Origin: Leptospira sp. WS39.C2
GTDB taxonomy: Bacteria > Spirochaetota > Leptospiria > Leptospirales > Leptospiraceae
Length of the DNA stretch: 64,000 bases
NCBI RefSeq assembly: GCF_040833965.1
Contig: NZ_CP162142.1
Coordinates: 434,001-498,000 of the forward strand
Direction of reading: 5' to 3'
Shown one piece after another: positions 9,030 through 18,357 of the stretch; position 1 is the stretch's first letter, and the number at the start of each line of letters is the position of its first letter. Both the position numbers and the translations under genes were made by a program. Below the pieces are notes generated by a model. It ran no database searches. It was not told the origin of the DNA and saw only the letters and a list, made by a program, of their open reading frames with translations.

Positions 9030-10514
9030 TTATTTGTTTGCCAACTCTTGTGCAAGGTCAACTAACAAACGCACACCATATCCAGTTGGACCATGGAATT
9101 GGGTTCCAGATTTTTTCTTCCTCCAAGCGGCACCTGCAATGTCAATATGTGCCCAATTGATGGATTCATCCACAAACTTAGAAAGGAAAATCCCTGCAGA
9201 AATTGTCCCTGCACCTTTTCCGCCACCAGTGATATTTTTAAGATCGGCAATGTCTGACTTTAGGTCTTCGCCATACTCGTCCCAGAGAGGGAGTTCCCAA
9301 ACACGATCATCAGAAACTTCAGATGCTTTGAATAATGCTTCTCTAAGTGGATCGGAGTTGGTCAGAATGGCTGCTGCTTCATGGCCTAGAGCGATGATGA
9401 CTGCCCCCGTGAGAGTTGCCAAATCTACCATATAATCTGGTTTATAGTTTTTGGACACATAGGATAAAACATCACCTAACACAAGTCTTCCTTCGGCATC
9501 TGTGTTTTGGACTTCCACAGTTGTTCCGTTATATGCTGTATATACATCACCAGGTTTGATTGCTTTTCCGTCTGGCATGTTTTCGGCTACACCGATGGCT
9601 GCAATGATATGGATGGGAATTTGTAAGGCAGCTATGGCACCAATTGCATGGATGGTTGCAGCGGCCCCACACATATCATACTTCATTTCGTGCATCTCAC
9701 CTGGTGGTTTTAAAGAAATTCCACCCGTATCAAAGGTGAGACCTTTTCCAACAATTGCGAATTTCTTTTTTGCCTTGGCCGGTTTGTATTCCAATACCAC
9801 CATTTTGCCTTCGAGTTCGGAACCACGTGAAACCGCGAGGATTCCACCTAATCCTTCTTTTTTCAATTGAGTTTCATCCCAAACCTTTACGGACAGTTTG
9901 TATTCTTTTGCAATTTCTTTTGCTCTGGAAACAAAGTCATTGGGAGTAAAGTAATTGGCAGGTAAATGAGCTATGTGGCGCGCACCATTTACGTGTTTTG
10001 CGACCACTTTACTTTTAGAAAGTCCACTTTCCGCTAAATTGAGAACAGATTTGTCTTCAAATTTTAAAAAAACTGCTCCCACTTTCTTTTTTTCTTTGTC
10101 TTTCTTTTTTGTTTGTAATACAGATACTGGATAACTTCCAATAAAAAGTGTATTTGCAATTTGATAGGCGATACGATCCGCAGAGAATTTTTTCGAAAGT
10201 GATTTTGGAATATGAATTTCTAATCCCATTCCATCATAATTCAGAATTTTTTCCCCATATTTAAAAAAATGAGAAATGAATTTTCTGAAATTTAATTTTT
10301 CTTTCTCACCTAATCCAAGATAAATGGTTTGATCCCCTTCATCTCGGAATTCTTTTCCCAGTTCTCCAGAAAATACTTTGGTTTCAATTTGAGTGGGGAA
10401 TTTTTTCCCAAGTTCCTCTTTTACATCTTCTTGGAAAATAGGAATTAACTTATAAAAGGAACCAGATTTGAAGTTTCCTATTTGGATTTGGAGTGGAGAG
10501 ATTTCGATTTTCAT
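9030..10514 (-). CDS. pepA: Leucyl aminopeptidase (M17 family)
   Basis: A 494-residue cytosolic dinuclear metallopeptidase that releases N-terminal residues from peptides. The M17 C-terminal catalytic half is clear: [15 protein letters not shown] (metal/substrate lysine region near 255-270), MKYDMCGAA, and the signature [12 protein letters not shown] around 337-348, followed by DLATLTGA. The N-terminal domain is the usual variable macrodomain-like region. The length is normal for the family. It overlaps the upstream bcp gene by four bases, so the two are an operon. PepA proteins can also bind DNA in E. coli; nothing here shows that for this one. Confidence 0.95.
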   Translation of the reverse strand: MKIEISPLQIQIGNFKSGSFYKLIPIFQEDVKEELGKKFPTQIETKVFSGELGKEFRDEGDQTIYLGLGEKEKLNFRKFISHFFKYGEKILNYDGMGLEIHIPKSLSKKFSADRIAYQIANTLFIGSYPVSVLQTKKKDKEKKKVGAVFLKFEDKSVLNLAESGLSKSKVVAKHVNGARHIAHLPANYFTPNDFVSRAKEIAKEYKLSVKVWDETQLKKEGLGGILAVSRGSELEGKMVVLEYKPAKAKKKFAIVGKGLTFDTGGISLKPPGEMHEMKYDMCGAAATIHAIGAIAALQIPIHIIAAIGVAENMPDGKAIKPGDVYTAYNGTTVEVQNTDAEGRLVLGDVLSYVSKNYKPDYMVDLATLTGAVIIALGHEAAAILTNSDPLREALFKASEVSDDRVWELPLWDEYGEDLKSDIADLKNITGGGKGAGTISAGIFLSKFVDESINWAHIDIAGAAWRKKKSGTQFHGPTGYGVRLLVDLAQELANK

Positions 10515-10984
10515 TTCCCTTGGATTTCCTGAATGTCTTTGATGATTTCTTCAACGTGTCCTTTAACCTTCACGCTGTCATAGATTTTTTTTATTTTGAG
10601 GGAACTGTCAAGTAGGAAGGTGGACCGAACAATTCCCAATCCTTTGCGGCCCATAAATACTTTTTCTCGCCACACACCATACGCTTCACAAATTTCACCT
10701 GATTCATCGGAGATGAGATCAAAATTGAGTTCTTGTTTTTCAATGAACTTGGTATGAGATTTGGGATTGTCTTTTGAAATTCCTACAACATTGTAACCAA
10801 ATTTTTTCAAACGAGCAAAGTTGTCTCGGAAGTCACATGCTTCTGTTGTACAACCTGGTGTCATGTCTCTTGGGTAAAAATAAACTACGACTCCATTTTT
10901 CCCTGTTAGATCGGCTAGTTTTACTTTCTCTCCATTTTGGTTGACACTTGTAAAATTGGGGGCTTTTTTCCCTACTTCCAACAT
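10511..10984 (-). CDS. bcp: Thiol peroxidase of the BCP/PrxQ family
   Basis: A 157-residue peroxiredoxin that reduces peroxides using thioredoxin-type donors. The peroxidatic motif is [15 protein letters not shown]: the first cysteine near residue 45 and the resolving cysteine five residues on, the arrangement of the alpha-2 type of BCP. The usual FYPRD strand precedes it. It is the first gene of the bcp-pepA pair (4-base overlap) and is divergent from the small gene at 11064, sharing a 79-base intergenic region. Confidence 0.95.
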   Translation of the reverse strand: MLEVGKKAPNFTSVNQNGEKVKLADLTGKNGVVVYFYPRDMTPGCTTEACDFRDNFARLKKFGYNVVGISKDNPKSHTKFIEKQELNFDLISDESGEICEAYGVWREKVFMGRKGLGIVRSTFLLDSSLKIKKIYDSVKVKGHVEEIIKDIQEIQGK

Positions 10985-11028
10985 ATTGATTCTCTCCTGG
11001 TAAATTCATTCTTTTAGACAATTTTCAG

Positions 11029-11057
11029 TTGTCAATTTCGGAATTTGGTTCGATACT
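11029..11057 (+). promoter_or_regulatory. Sigma70-like promoter placing the start site at the downstream ATG
   Basis: TTGTCA (11029-11034) and GATACT (11052-11057) are separated by exactly 17 bases. The expected start of transcription, about seven bases after the -10 box, coincides with the ATG at 11064. There is no Shine-Dalgarno sequence before that ATG, which fits a leaderless mRNA. This is a prediction from sequence only. Confidence 0.4.
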
Positions 11058-11063
11058 CTTTGT

Positions 11064-11471
11064 ATGGACTCCAAAGAAAGGGTACAACTCATCCGGGAAG
11101 GAAATACCGCCTTTAATGCAGGTGATATCCGGAAAGCTCGTGAACTCTTTCTGAAAACTGACTACAAAGATGGCCTCATTCGGTTGGGTGATCATTTTAT
11201 GTATGATCGAAAACTTCCTATGTTGGCTTTTGGGTATTATAAAAAGGCCGGCCGTCAAGACAAAGTGGACGAAATTTACCAAAGAATGGTTTATGCGCTC
11301 TCTATTTGGTTGGGACGAGATAAATGGAAGAGTCCAAATTCCGCCAACCAATCAAACGAAGGGCAAACCATTGGTGATCAAACATCACAATCACCCTTAA
11401 ATCCTGACGACTTCAGAGTCCATCCAATCCTAAAAGCAAAAGCACTCGAAATTCTTTCTGCTAAACATTAA
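11064..11471 (+). CDS. Small helical (TPR-like) hypothetical protein
   Basis: A 135-residue protein of unknown function. The first 75 residues form amphipathic helices resembling TPR pairs (EGNTAFNAGDIRKARELF, then a second pair around FGYYKKAGRQDKVDEIY). The C-terminal part is hydrophilic and rich in Asn, Gln and Ser, probably disordered. No signal peptide or membrane segment is present, so it should be cytoplasmic. It is divergent from bcp and precedes the antiporter gene by 28 bases. The ATG has no ribosome site; see the promoter entry. A protein-binding adaptor is possible, but nothing identifies a partner. Confidence 0.7.
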   Translation: MDSKERVQLIREGNTAFNAGDIRKARELFLKTDYKDGLIRLGDHFMYDRKLPMLAFGYYKKAGRQDKVDEIYQRMVYALSIWLGRDKWKSPNSANQSNEGQTIGDQTSQSPLNPDDFRVHPILKAKALEILSAKH

Positions 11472-11499
11472 GTGATTTGGATTCGTCTAAGGTCTAAAC

Positions 11500-12972
11500 A
11501 TGATAGATAGTTTTACTTTACAAGCACTCATCATTTCAACGCTTATCATCTTCTCTATTCTTTCGAGTAAACTTTTTTTTCGATTTGGATTTCCGATATT
11601 ACTCATTTTTTTAACCTTCGGAATGTTAGCTGGTTCTGATGGTCCAGGCCAAATTGACTTTAGTGATTATAGTTTAGCCCAATCCATTGGTATTTTTGCG
11701 TTGATTTACATTCTATTTTTGGGTGGTCTCGAAAGTGAATGGGATAGTTTAAAAAACTTTTTAGCCATTGGGGTAAGGCTTTCCATTATCGGAACCATTC
11801 TCACCGCCTTGATATTAGGGGTCCTCATCCATCTTTTATTCCCAGTCCTTGGGTTTATGGAATCATTTTTACTCGGATCCATCGTAAGTGCGACTGATGC
11901 GGCATCTGTTTTTAATATATTTAAAACTGGGTCCTCTGACCTTCCCGTTCATTTGAAAAAGATCATTGAATTTGAATCTGGATCAAACGATGCGGTGGGA
12001 GTACTACTCACAACAATTTTTATGAACCTCATCACAGCTGATGCGAGTTTTAACGGGTTCCAATTTTTTCGATTTTTTGTGATGCAAGTTCTGGTTGGAA
12101 TGATGATGGGATACAGTATAGGCATTCTCATATTATATCTGATGAACTCCGTTAAACTCGGGTATGATGGTCTTTATTTAGTTTTTATCACAGCATCAGT
12201 ACCTTTCATTTATGCAGTTACAACCGTATTCCAAGGGAATGGGTTTTTGGCAGTTTACATCGCCGGGATCATCGTTGGTCGTAACAAATTCATTCATAAA
12301 AAATCCATCTTTCGTTTTTTGAATGGATATGTTTGGATCTTACAAATTGGTATGTTCCTTTGTTTTGGACTTCTTGTGTATCCAACAAGAATGGCTAATA
12401 TTTGGGTACCTGGTCTTCTCATTGGGGTCTTACTCATTTTATTTGCAAGACCACTTGCAGTTTTCATATCCTTATTCAGAGTCAATTTACCAATCAAAGA
12501 AAAATTATTTATCTCTTGGGTGGGACTCCGGGGTGCATCACCGATCATCCTTGCCACATTCCCCATTGCCCAAGGGTTAGTTTGGGGTGATTTACTTTTT
12601 CACATTGTATTTTTTGTAGTACTCGTATCCCTTCTCATCCAAGGATCCCTGATCCCGAGAGTGGCACAGTGGTTAGGAATTCTCAAAGTAGATCCAGATC
12701 GTAAGATCTATCGACCTACAGACTTTGATAACATCGAGTTTCCTGGGATGACCTTACAAGAGTTAATCGTTCCTTATAACTCAAGTGTTGTTGATAAAGC
12801 ATTGTTTGAAATCAAGCTACCAGACCAGTCTCATATCCTGCTCATTGCTCGGGGAGAACAATTCCTCATTCCATCAGGGAACACTCAAGTAAAAGGTGGT
12901 GATGTGGTTTGGGTGTTAGCAAAGGACGATGTGATGCCCATCATAGGCAAAACCTTTATGTCTGTTTCGTAA
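11500..12972 (+). CDS. K+/H+ antiporter of the CvrA/NhaP2 type
   Basis: A 490-residue inner-membrane cation/proton antiporter (CPA1). About twelve membrane helices fill residues 5-395, with the conserved transport motifs SATDAASVFN and EFESGSNDAVGV containing the acidic pair typical of these antiporters, and GLRGASPIILAT near residue 345. The C-terminal 85 residues (from about 405) form a cytosolic RCK_C/TrkA_C domain (TLQELIVPYNSSV, GDVVWVLAKDD), the layout of NhaP2/CvrA, which exports K+ or Na+ in exchange for H+. The ion preference cannot be read directly. The gene converges on the APC permease with 14 bases between stop codons. Confidence 0.9.
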   Translation: MIDSFTLQALIISTLIIFSILSSKLFFRFGFPILLIFLTFGMLAGSDGPGQIDFSDYSLAQSIGIFALIYILFLGGLESEWDSLKNFLAIGVRLSIIGTILTALILGVLIHLLFPVLGFMESFLLGSIVSATDAASVFNIFKTGSSDLPVHLKKIIEFESGSNDAVGVLLTTIFMNLITADASFNGFQFFRFFVMQVLVGMMMGYSIGILILYLMNSVKLGYDGLYLVFITASVPFIYAVTTVFQGNGFLAVYIAGIIVGRNKFIHKKSIFRFLNGYVWILQIGMFLCFGLLVYPTRMANIWVPGLLIGVLLILFARPLAVFISLFRVNLPIKEKLFISWVGLRGASPIILATFPIAQGLVWGDLLFHIVFFVVLVSLLIQGSLIPRVAQWLGILKVDPDRKIYRPTDFDNIEFPGMTLQELIVPYNSSVVDKALFEIKLPDQSHILLIARGEQFLIPSGNTQVKGGDVVWVLAKDDVMPIIGKTFMSVS

Positions 12973-12983
12973 CGTATCGTTAC
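12969..12983. terminator. Short inverted repeat between convergent genes
   Basis: GTAACG-TAT-CGTTAC spans the antiporter stop codon and ends a few bases before the APC permease stop. It forms a 6-bp stem with a 3-base loop, flanked by short T/A runs. Its place between two convergent genes suggests a weak bidirectional terminator. Confidence 0.35.
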
Positions 12984-12986
12984 TTA

Positions 12987-14366
12987 TTAACTGTTAGAAT
13001 GTTTTGAAACAATCTGCTTTTTGTCGAGACGGAAGAGGTAATAAACGGGCAAAGCTATGAGTGTGATCATAAGTCCCCAAGAAGCCGTAATCGGTTTTTC
13101 GACAAACAAAATCGCCATCACTGCGATGTTTGCAAAGATGTATAAAAAAATCGGAAGAGGGTAAAGGGGAATTTTATAATCTGATTTCATACCCATCTTT
13201 TCAAAACGAAACGGTGTTGCTGCCGTGAGGCAAGAAAGGATGAGAATCGAACAAGTGATCATGTAAAGCAAAGCTTCAATTTCTTTCACAAACAAAAAAA
13301 GTATGGCAACAAAGGCCTGAAAGAAAATCGAAACATAGGGACTATGCCATTTCGGATGTATCTTGGAAAACGAAGGTAAAAACACACCATCCCTTGCCAT
13401 AGCAAAATACACCCGACTTCCCCCAATGAGGATGGCAGACATAGATCCTAAAATCACCCAGGCAATAAAACTTGTGGTTAAGATCGAATAATTGATACCA
13501 AATAACTTTTGAAAGGCGATTGCACCAATTCCGTCTTGTCCCGCCAATTCATCGATAGGCGCTGAGATCACAAATAATAAATTGATCGCAAAGTAAAGTC
13601 CCGCGACAAGAAAACAAGCAGTGATCGCAGAACGAACAATTGTTTTTTCAGGGTTTTTGACCTCTTCGGCAATGTAGGTGATCATATTCCAACCTAGGTA
13701 GGAAAAGGAAACAGGAACAATACCAATGAGCACTTTGGAATAAAAAGAAAGTTCCATTATGTTTGGGAAAGGAGAATCAAGTAAGTATCCCCAGTGAGTG
13801 GAACCGATGGAAAACCCAAGAGCCAAAAACATAAGAAGCCCTGTGATTTTTAAGACAGCAAATACATTTTGTACTCGGACTGCTGATTTGATTCCAAAAT
13901 AATTCAATCCACTAAAAAATAAAATGGGTAATATTCCTATGAAAGTAAGCGAACTCACTTGTAAATCAAGACCGAGCAATGTATATGTGGCCGATTCAAA
14001 GTAGGGTAGTTCGGGGAATAAAATTTGTACATACTTACCGAAGGCTAAGGCAAGAACAGAAACACAGGCAGAAAAATTAGTGAGTAGAGATGACCAACCA
14101 CTCATAAAAGCGATGGCTGGTGAATATGCAACTTTTAAGTAAACATAATCTCCTCCAGCAAAGGGAAGGAGTCTTGCTGCATAAGCATAGGTGATAGAGC
14201 CAGACAAGGCAAGCAGGCCACCGATGATCCAACAGAATAGGACTATCCAAAGGTTCCCTGTTTCTTTGATTAAATAACCAGAAGTGAAAAAAATCCCCGA
14301 TCCCACCATGGAAGAGAAAAGAACCGAGATGGAATCAAAAGTATTGAGGCTACGTTTTAATTCCAA
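12987..14366 (-). CDS. APC-superfamily amino acid permease
   Basis: A 459-residue transporter with about twelve membrane helices. The N-terminal helix 1 carries the family motif for substrate binding (SSMVGSGIFFTSG, about residues 18-30), and the segment GGDYVYLKVAYSP near residue 72 is typical of the LAT/amino acid exchanger branch. The start codon follows the stop of the upstream small gene directly, so both are likely co-transcribed. The substrate amino acid is not predictable here. The length and topology are normal. Confidence 0.9.
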   Translation of the reverse strand: MELKRSLNTFDSISVLFSSMVGSGIFFTSGYLIKETGNLWIVLFCWIIGGLLALSGSITYAYAARLLPFAGGDYVYLKVAYSPAIAFMSGWSSLLTNFSACVSVLALAFGKYVQILFPELPYFESATYTLLGLDLQVSSLTFIGILPILFFSGLNYFGIKSAVRVQNVFAVLKITGLLMFLALGFSIGSTHWGYLLDSPFPNIMELSFYSKVLIGIVPVSFSYLGWNMITYIAEEVKNPEKTIVRSAITACFLVAGLYFAINLLFVISAPIDELAGQDGIGAIAFQKLFGINYSILTTSFIAWVILGSMSAILIGGSRVYFAMARDGVFLPSFSKIHPKWHSPYVSIFFQAFVAILFLFVKEIEALLYMITCSILILSCLTAATPFRFEKMGMKSDYKIPLYPLPIFLYIFANIAVMAILFVEKPITASWGLMITLIALPVYYLFRLDKKQIVSKHSNS

Positions 14367-14882
14367 TTAACCGCCGAGCAGACGTTTGACCATTGTTTCC
14401 GAAATTGGTTTCATCGAAGCAGTTGATACCGATCCAATTTTCCCTTTGAACTCTTCTGGGTTTAACATCATACCAAGTGAAAATATATTTTCACTTTCCA
14501 CTTCCTTTTTTTTCAGTTCAGCGAGAAGTCCTGAAACTGTAGCCTTACTGGTTTCCAAAATTTCAGGTTTAGATCCTTTTCCCGCACCTAACTCAGGAAA
14601 GAGTGGTTCTCCCTCAAACAAAAGTTCTTTGAGTTTATTTTCATCTTGGGAATTGTCTTCCAAAAGTCCAATACGAGATTGTTCTTTGGAAAGTTGTTTT
14701 TGTAATTCTGTCAGCCGTGTTTGGATATTGTGGTATTGGACAGGAAGGCTTACCACAAAGTCAGATTTCTCATCTGCTTTCTGTATTTGAGTTCCTGTTT
14801 TTCCAGAGACATCTTTGGTATCCTTTTTGTCCTGGATTAATTTTTCGGCTGAGTTGAGGAGACGATTGAGACGAACATCCAT
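14367..14882 (-). CDS. Hypothetical coiled-coil protein
   Basis: A 171-residue, charged, cytoplasmic protein with no recognised family. A predicted coiled coil lies at about residues 55-75 (QTRLTELQKQLSKEQ) and a second helical stretch near 118-135 (SGLLAELKKKEVESE). The rest is polar and rich in Lys, Glu and Ser. Its stop codon abuts the start of the APC permease. It starts the two-gene unit, transcribed away from the sppA operon. No function can be given; a small scaffold is one possibility, unsupported by any motif. Confidence 0.65.
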   Translation of the reverse strand: MDVRLNRLLNSAEKLIQDKKDTKDVSGKTGTQIQKADEKSDFVVSLPVQYHNIQTRLTELQKQLSKEQSRIGLLEDNSQDENKLKELLFEGEPLFPELGAGKGSKPEILETSKATVSGLLAELKKKEVESENIFSLGMMLNPEEFKGKIGSVSTASMKPISETMVKRLLGG

Positions 14883-15056
14883 GTCCTACCTTCCTTGGTA
14901 AAGGCCTTATGTCTCGGCGGTGCCTGGGCATAAATCCTATGACTACCTGTCTAATTTTCGGCTAACCCGTACAATGAAAATAAACTTTTTCTAAAAAAAA
15001 GTAAAGAATTATTAAAGTTGACTGGGGTTTTTGCAAGGTTTTGCTAGTGGGAGTTT

Positions 15057-16022
15057 ATGGAAAGAAACCAATTTCTTCTCTTTCTCTCCTTTTTGTTCTC
15101 CACCATTGCCACAATTCTTGGAATTGCGATCCTCATCTCGGGATCTAGCCTTGCTCGATTTTCGAGTGGGACAGGTGGGAGTTTATTCCAAGCAAGTGAA
15201 ATCGGTGCAGTGGTCATCCCAATTGTTGGGGAAATCCATTCTGGTGAATCCACTTTTGATTCAACAGGTGCTGATACCGTATTACGCCAATTACGTGAAT
15301 TAGAAGAGGATGGTAACGTAAAAGGGATCCTTCTCGAAATCAATTCTCCAGGCGGAACAGTAGCTGCATCCCAAGAGATTTTTAACGAACTCTTACATTT
15401 ACGCAAAACCAAAAAAATTGTCGTGAGTATGAAAGATGTCGCCGCCTCTGGTGGGTATTACATCGCATCGGCTTCCGATTATATTTTTGCGGAAAACGGA
15501 ACCATCACAGGGTCCATCGGAGTCATTTCCTTTGCTCCCAATGTGAAAGGACTACTCGACCGTTACGGAGTGGGTGTTCGCACCTACAAAGCAGGAAAGT
15601 ACAAAGATATGTATTCTCCCTTCCGTGATTCTACCAACGAAGAAGATGATATGATTGGAAAACAACTCCAAGATACATATCGTAAGTTTGTGGAAGATGT
15701 AGCAAAAGGTCGCAACAAAACTGTTAAATCCATCGAAGAGTTAGCTGAAGGTAAAATTTATTCTGGCGAAGATGCTTTTCGAAACAAACTTGTAGATGAT
15801 ATTGGTGGCAGAAGAGAAGCTCATAAAAAACTTTCTGAACTTTGCCAATATGAAGGACAAATCCCACTTTTTGAACAGGAATATTCTCCCTTTGAAAGAA
15901 TGATACGATCGCTCGGTGTTAAGTTTTTAGGGGAAGGTTCACAAACAGCAAAAATTAGATCTCTTTTACAAGCACAAGTATTAGTGATACTTCCTACTTC
16001 CCTTGGGAAATTGATGTTATGA
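15057..16022 (+). CDS. sppA: SppA-type signal peptide peptidase (S49)
   Basis: A 321-residue membrane-anchored serine protease that digests leftover signal peptides. A single N-terminal membrane segment (about 8-28) anchors it with the catalytic domain outside the cytoplasm. The S49 catalytic Ser/Lys pair can be placed in [17 protein letters not shown] (serine near residue 130) and [14 protein letters not shown] (lysine near residue 181). The length corresponds to the short, single-domain SppA form. A good ribosome site (GGGAG) precedes the ATG. The stop codon overlaps the next gene (ATGA), starting a four-gene operon with yip1-like, surE and TPR genes. Confidence 0.92.
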   Translation: MERNQFLLFLSFLFSTIATILGIAILISGSSLARFSSGTGGSLFQASEIGAVVIPIVGEIHSGESTFDSTGADTVLRQLRELEEDGNVKGILLEINSPGGTVAASQEIFNELLHLRKTKKIVVSMKDVAASGGYYIASASDYIFAENGTITGSIGVISFAPNVKGLLDRYGVGVRTYKAGKYKDMYSPFRDSTNEEDDMIGKQLQDTYRKFVEDVAKGRNKTVKSIEELAEGKIYSGEDAFRNKLVDDIGGRREAHKKLSELCQYEGQIPLFEQEYSPFERMIRSLGVKFLGEGSQTAKIRSLLQAQVLVILPTSLGKLML

Positions 16023-16627
16023 GAGATTTTTTCTTTGATTTGGTCGATACTTTGGAGTTGGTGTTTCTCGACCCACTCCGTTATTCAGAAGAAGTAAAAG
16101 AAATACCATTTGCCATCAGTTCAGCTTCTAGTTGGTTGTTTTCTATATTGGCCGCATTATCGTTGTCAGTGGGAATGAGTATTTTATCTGCTCCTTATAC
16201 AGTTTCTACTTTGTCTTTTTTGTTTTTTGGTTTTATAGCCAATTTGATTCTCTTTCGATTTTTTCCATTTTTTTATTCACTGGTTGCTGACTATTATGTA
16301 CAAAAAAAAGGTCGTTCTCAAAAACTATTATTCCTTGTGATGTTTGCAAGGCATTCCTCCATTCTTTTTTTGTTATTTGCACCTATTTGTATAGTGATCC
16401 ATGCGATTGGATTATCAGGTGTAGGTTCTGGTTTCTTTTTATTACTTACTTTTATTGTGTTGTACGGATTAGTAATGGCACGTGGACTCAAATCCATTTA
16501 TGAACTAAAGAATCGGGACTCGATTCGATTTTCTTTTTATGCTTTGGGACTAACAATTTTGTTTCCATTTTTAATGAATTTATACACGGCAACCAGTGTA
16601 TTACAATCGGTATCGGGTGGTTTTTAA
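16019..16627 (+). CDS. Yip1-like multi-span membrane protein
   Basis: A 202-residue inner-membrane protein with about five hydrophobic segments. The N-terminal sequence ([17 protein letters not shown]) followed by clustered helices resembles bacterial Yip1-domain proteins, whose function is largely unknown. Its ATG overlaps the sppA stop and its own stop is immediately followed by the surE start, so translation of all three is probably coupled. A similar style of protein, with an N-terminal [12 protein letters not shown] segment, is encoded at 62331-62945. The family call is tentative. Confidence 0.65.
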   Translation: MRDFFFDLVDTLELVFLDPLRYSEEVKEIPFAISSASSWLFSILAALSLSVGMSILSAPYTVSTLSFLFFGFIANLILFRFFPFFYSLVADYYVQKKGRSQKLLFLVMFARHSSILFLLFAPICIVIHAIGLSGVGSGFFLLLTFIVLYGLVMARGLKSIYELKNRDSIRFSFYALGLTILFPFLMNLYTATSVLQSVSGGF

Positions 16628-17368
16628 TTGAATTTACTCATCACAAATGACGACGGAATTTCTTCCGCCGGCATCAAAGCATTAGAACGTGTACTTGGCA
16701 AATCATACAAAACATACCTCATTGCACCACTTAAAGAACGATCTGTTACTTCTATGGCACTTACCGTTTTTCAAGGAATGCGAGTGGAACGAATCAACGA
16801 CAACCATTACATCGCCGATGGTTTCCCTGTGGATTGTGTGAACATTGGTTTGTATGCTGAGATTTTTCCAAAAATTGACTTTGTCATCTCTGGGATCAAC
16901 AGAGGTGTGAACATGGGATATGATGTGCATTATTCAGGAACCGTTGGTGCCGCAAAACATGGTGCCTTACATGGTATCCCATCACTTGCTGTGAGTTCTG
17001 GTCGCATTGATCCTGATGATGGGTATGAAAAGGAAGCACAACTTGTTTTATCTTTTTTAGAAAAATACAAATCCCAAATCCAATCAGGGGAAATTTGGAA
17101 TTTGAATGTTCCTCCAGAAGTGTCTGGAACGGGAACCATCGACGAGCTTGTTTTTACGAGGCTCGGGCGTCGTCGTTATTCAGAAAAGTATGAGAAAAAA
17201 CAAATCATCGAAGGTGTCAGCGAATTCCAGTTAAATGGAAGTTTACTGGGACATGATGAAGAGACAGACACAGACTTTGAAGCGTATTACCAAGGCAAAA
17301 TCCCTGTGACACCAATCCAATTGGACCTAACAGAAAAAAATCGTCTGAAGGAATTACATTCCAAATAA
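16628..17368 (+). CDS. surE: 5'/3'-nucleotidase SurE
   Basis: SurE removes phosphate from nucleoside monophosphates and related substrates and is linked to stationary-phase survival. The 246-residue protein begins with the metal-binding motif LLITNDDGISSAGI, continues with the family's SGINRGVNMGYDVHYSGTVGAA (glycine-rich, residues about 90-110) and the NLNVPP segment. It starts with TTG directly after the preceding stop codon; the conserved N-terminus (NLLITNDDG) leaves no room for another start. It lies in the sppA operon, six bases before the TPR gene, an arrangement also implying coupled translation. Confidence 0.95.
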   Translation: MNLLITNDDGISSAGIKALERVLGKSYKTYLIAPLKERSVTSMALTVFQGMRVERINDNHYIADGFPVDCVNIGLYAEIFPKIDFVISGINRGVNMGYDVHYSGTVGAAKHGALHGIPSLAVSSGRIDPDDGYEKEAQLVLSFLEKYKSQIQSGEIWNLNVPPEVSGTGTIDELVFTRLGRRRYSEKYEKKQIIEGVSEFQLNGSLLGHDEETDTDFEAYYQGKIPVTPIQLDLTEKNRLKELHSK

Positions 17369-17373
17369 AACCT

Positions 17374-18045
17374 ATGGCAGTAGATATCGATTACCTTTCT
17401 TATATGAACAAAGGCAATTATGCCATGGCTTTAAATCTTCTCGACCAAGCTTTGTTGCAAAATCCAGAAGATCCTATCCTCTTATACAATTTTGCTTTGT
17501 GTTGTTTCCAAACGAAAAACTTTAAAAAAACAATCCAAGTTTTGGATCGGATTTTAAGTGAATACCCAGGCTTCATTGAACTAGACAATGTATACCGCTT
17601 AAAAGTATTTTCTCTTGTAGAACTGAAAGAATGGGAATCGGCAGAAGGGATCATCAAAGAACGATTACAAATTGCGATCGATGATGCCAAACTCCTCTCG
17701 TTTTTGGCCCATGTGTATGAATACACCCACCGATTGGAAGAGGCCATTTCCATCCACAGGCGGATTTTAAAAGCCAATCCTGATTATAAAAATAGTTTGA
17801 ATTCGCTTGGTTACTTACTTGCTCTGAAAAAAAAACTGACAGCAGAGGAAAGAGCAGAAGCCATTCGTTCCTTAAAAAAAGCCTTAGAGTTGGATCCCAA
17901 TAATCCTGCCTATTTGGATAGCTTTGGGTATTTTTTGCAATCCAATGGGAAACCAGAGGAAGCTTGGAAGGCTTACCGTAAGGCCTTACAAAAGAACCCA
18001 AACCATCCCGTCCTCCTCGAAAGACTCAAGAACCTGAAGAAATAA
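17374..18045 (+). CDS. TPR-repeat protein
   Basis: A 223-residue cytoplasmic protein built from about six tetratricopeptide repeats covering nearly the whole length (for example ALNLLDQALLQNPEDPILLY near residue 20 and ALELDPNNPAYLDSFGYFL near residue 170). The repeats have the usual 34-residue period with the W/LG-Y-F-A-P pattern. No enzymatic domain is present, so it is a protein-interaction module. It closes the sppA-yip1-surE operon and is followed by a hairpin that may end transcription before the tRNA cluster. Confidence 0.88.
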   Translation: MAVDIDYLSYMNKGNYAMALNLLDQALLQNPEDPILLYNFALCCFQTKNFKKTIQVLDRILSEYPGFIELDNVYRLKVFSLVELKEWESAEGIIKERLQIAIDDAKLLSFLAHVYEYTHRLEEAISIHRRILKANPDYKNSLNSLGYLLALKKKLTAEERAEAIRSLKKALELDPNNPAYLDSFGYFLQSNGKPEEAWKAYRKALQKNPNHPVLLERLKNLKK

Positions 18046-18064
18046 ATCTCCCTTTTGTTGACAC

Positions 18065-18100
18065 AGTCCTTCTTCCAAAAACACTGGTGTTTCAAGGACT
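18065..18100 (+). terminator. Two-tier hairpin between the TPR gene and the tRNA cluster
   Basis: An outer 7-bp stem (AGTCCTT 18065-18071 with AAGGACT 18094-18100) encloses a perfect inner 6-bp hairpin (AAACAC-TG-GTGTTT, 18079-18092). It is followed by TTTC. It starts 20 bases after the TPR stop, as expected for an operon terminator. TTGACA at 18058-18063, just upstream, could serve as a -35 box for the tRNAs. Confidence 0.45.
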
Positions 18101-18104
18101 TTCT

Positions 18105-18176
18105 CGGGATGTAGCGCAGTGGTAGCGCATCTGTTTTGGGTACAGAGGGTCGCAGGTTCAAATCCTGTCATCCCGA
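18105..18176 (+). tRNA. tRNA-Pro (anticodon TGG)
   Basis: A complete cloverleaf of 72 bases without encoded CCA. The acceptor CGGGATG pairs with CATCCCG and the discriminator base is A. The anticodon stem TCTGT/ACAGA carries the loop TTTGGGT, giving TGG. The T-arm is GCAGG-TTCAAAT-CCTGT. The C1-G72 pair is usual for bacterial tRNA-Pro. It is the first of three tandem tRNAs. Confidence 0.96.
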
Positions 18177-18193
18177 ATCAGTTGGTTCTATCT

Positions 18194-18267
18194 GACCCGG
18201 TAGCTCAGCTGGATAGAGCAACTGCCTTCTAAGCAGTTGGTCGGGGGTTCGAATCCCTCTCGGGTCG
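18194..18267 (+). tRNA. tRNA-Arg (anticodon TCT)
   Basis: A complete 74-base cloverleaf. The acceptor GACCCGG pairs with TCGGGTC (one G-T) and the discriminator is G. The anticodon stem ACTGC/GCAGT holds the loop CTTCTAA, giving TCT, which reads AGA and AGG. The T-arm is GGGGG-TTCGAAT-CCCTC. It lies 17 bases after tRNA-Pro. Confidence 0.96.
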
Positions 18268-18284
18268 ATGATTGTTCTAGAAAC

Positions 18285-18357
18285 GGTGGATGTAGTTCAG
18301 CGGTAGAGCCCCGGTTTGTGGTACCGGTCGTCGCGGGTTCGAATCCCGTCATCCACC
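18285..18357 (+). tRNA. tRNA-His (anticodon GTG)
   Basis: A complete cloverleaf with an encoded extra G at position -1 (18285) opposite the discriminator C, the identity element for histidyl-tRNA synthetase. The acceptor GTGGATG pairs with CATCCAC. The anticodon stem CCGGT/ACCGG carries TTGTGGT, giving GTG. It lies 17 bases after tRNA-Arg and ends the cluster. Confidence 0.96.

Noticed and set aside
15018..15046. TTGACT-17-TTGCTA as a promoter for sppA
   Set aside because: The -35 box and the spacer are good but the -10 hexamer matches the consensus at too few positions to be listed as a feature.
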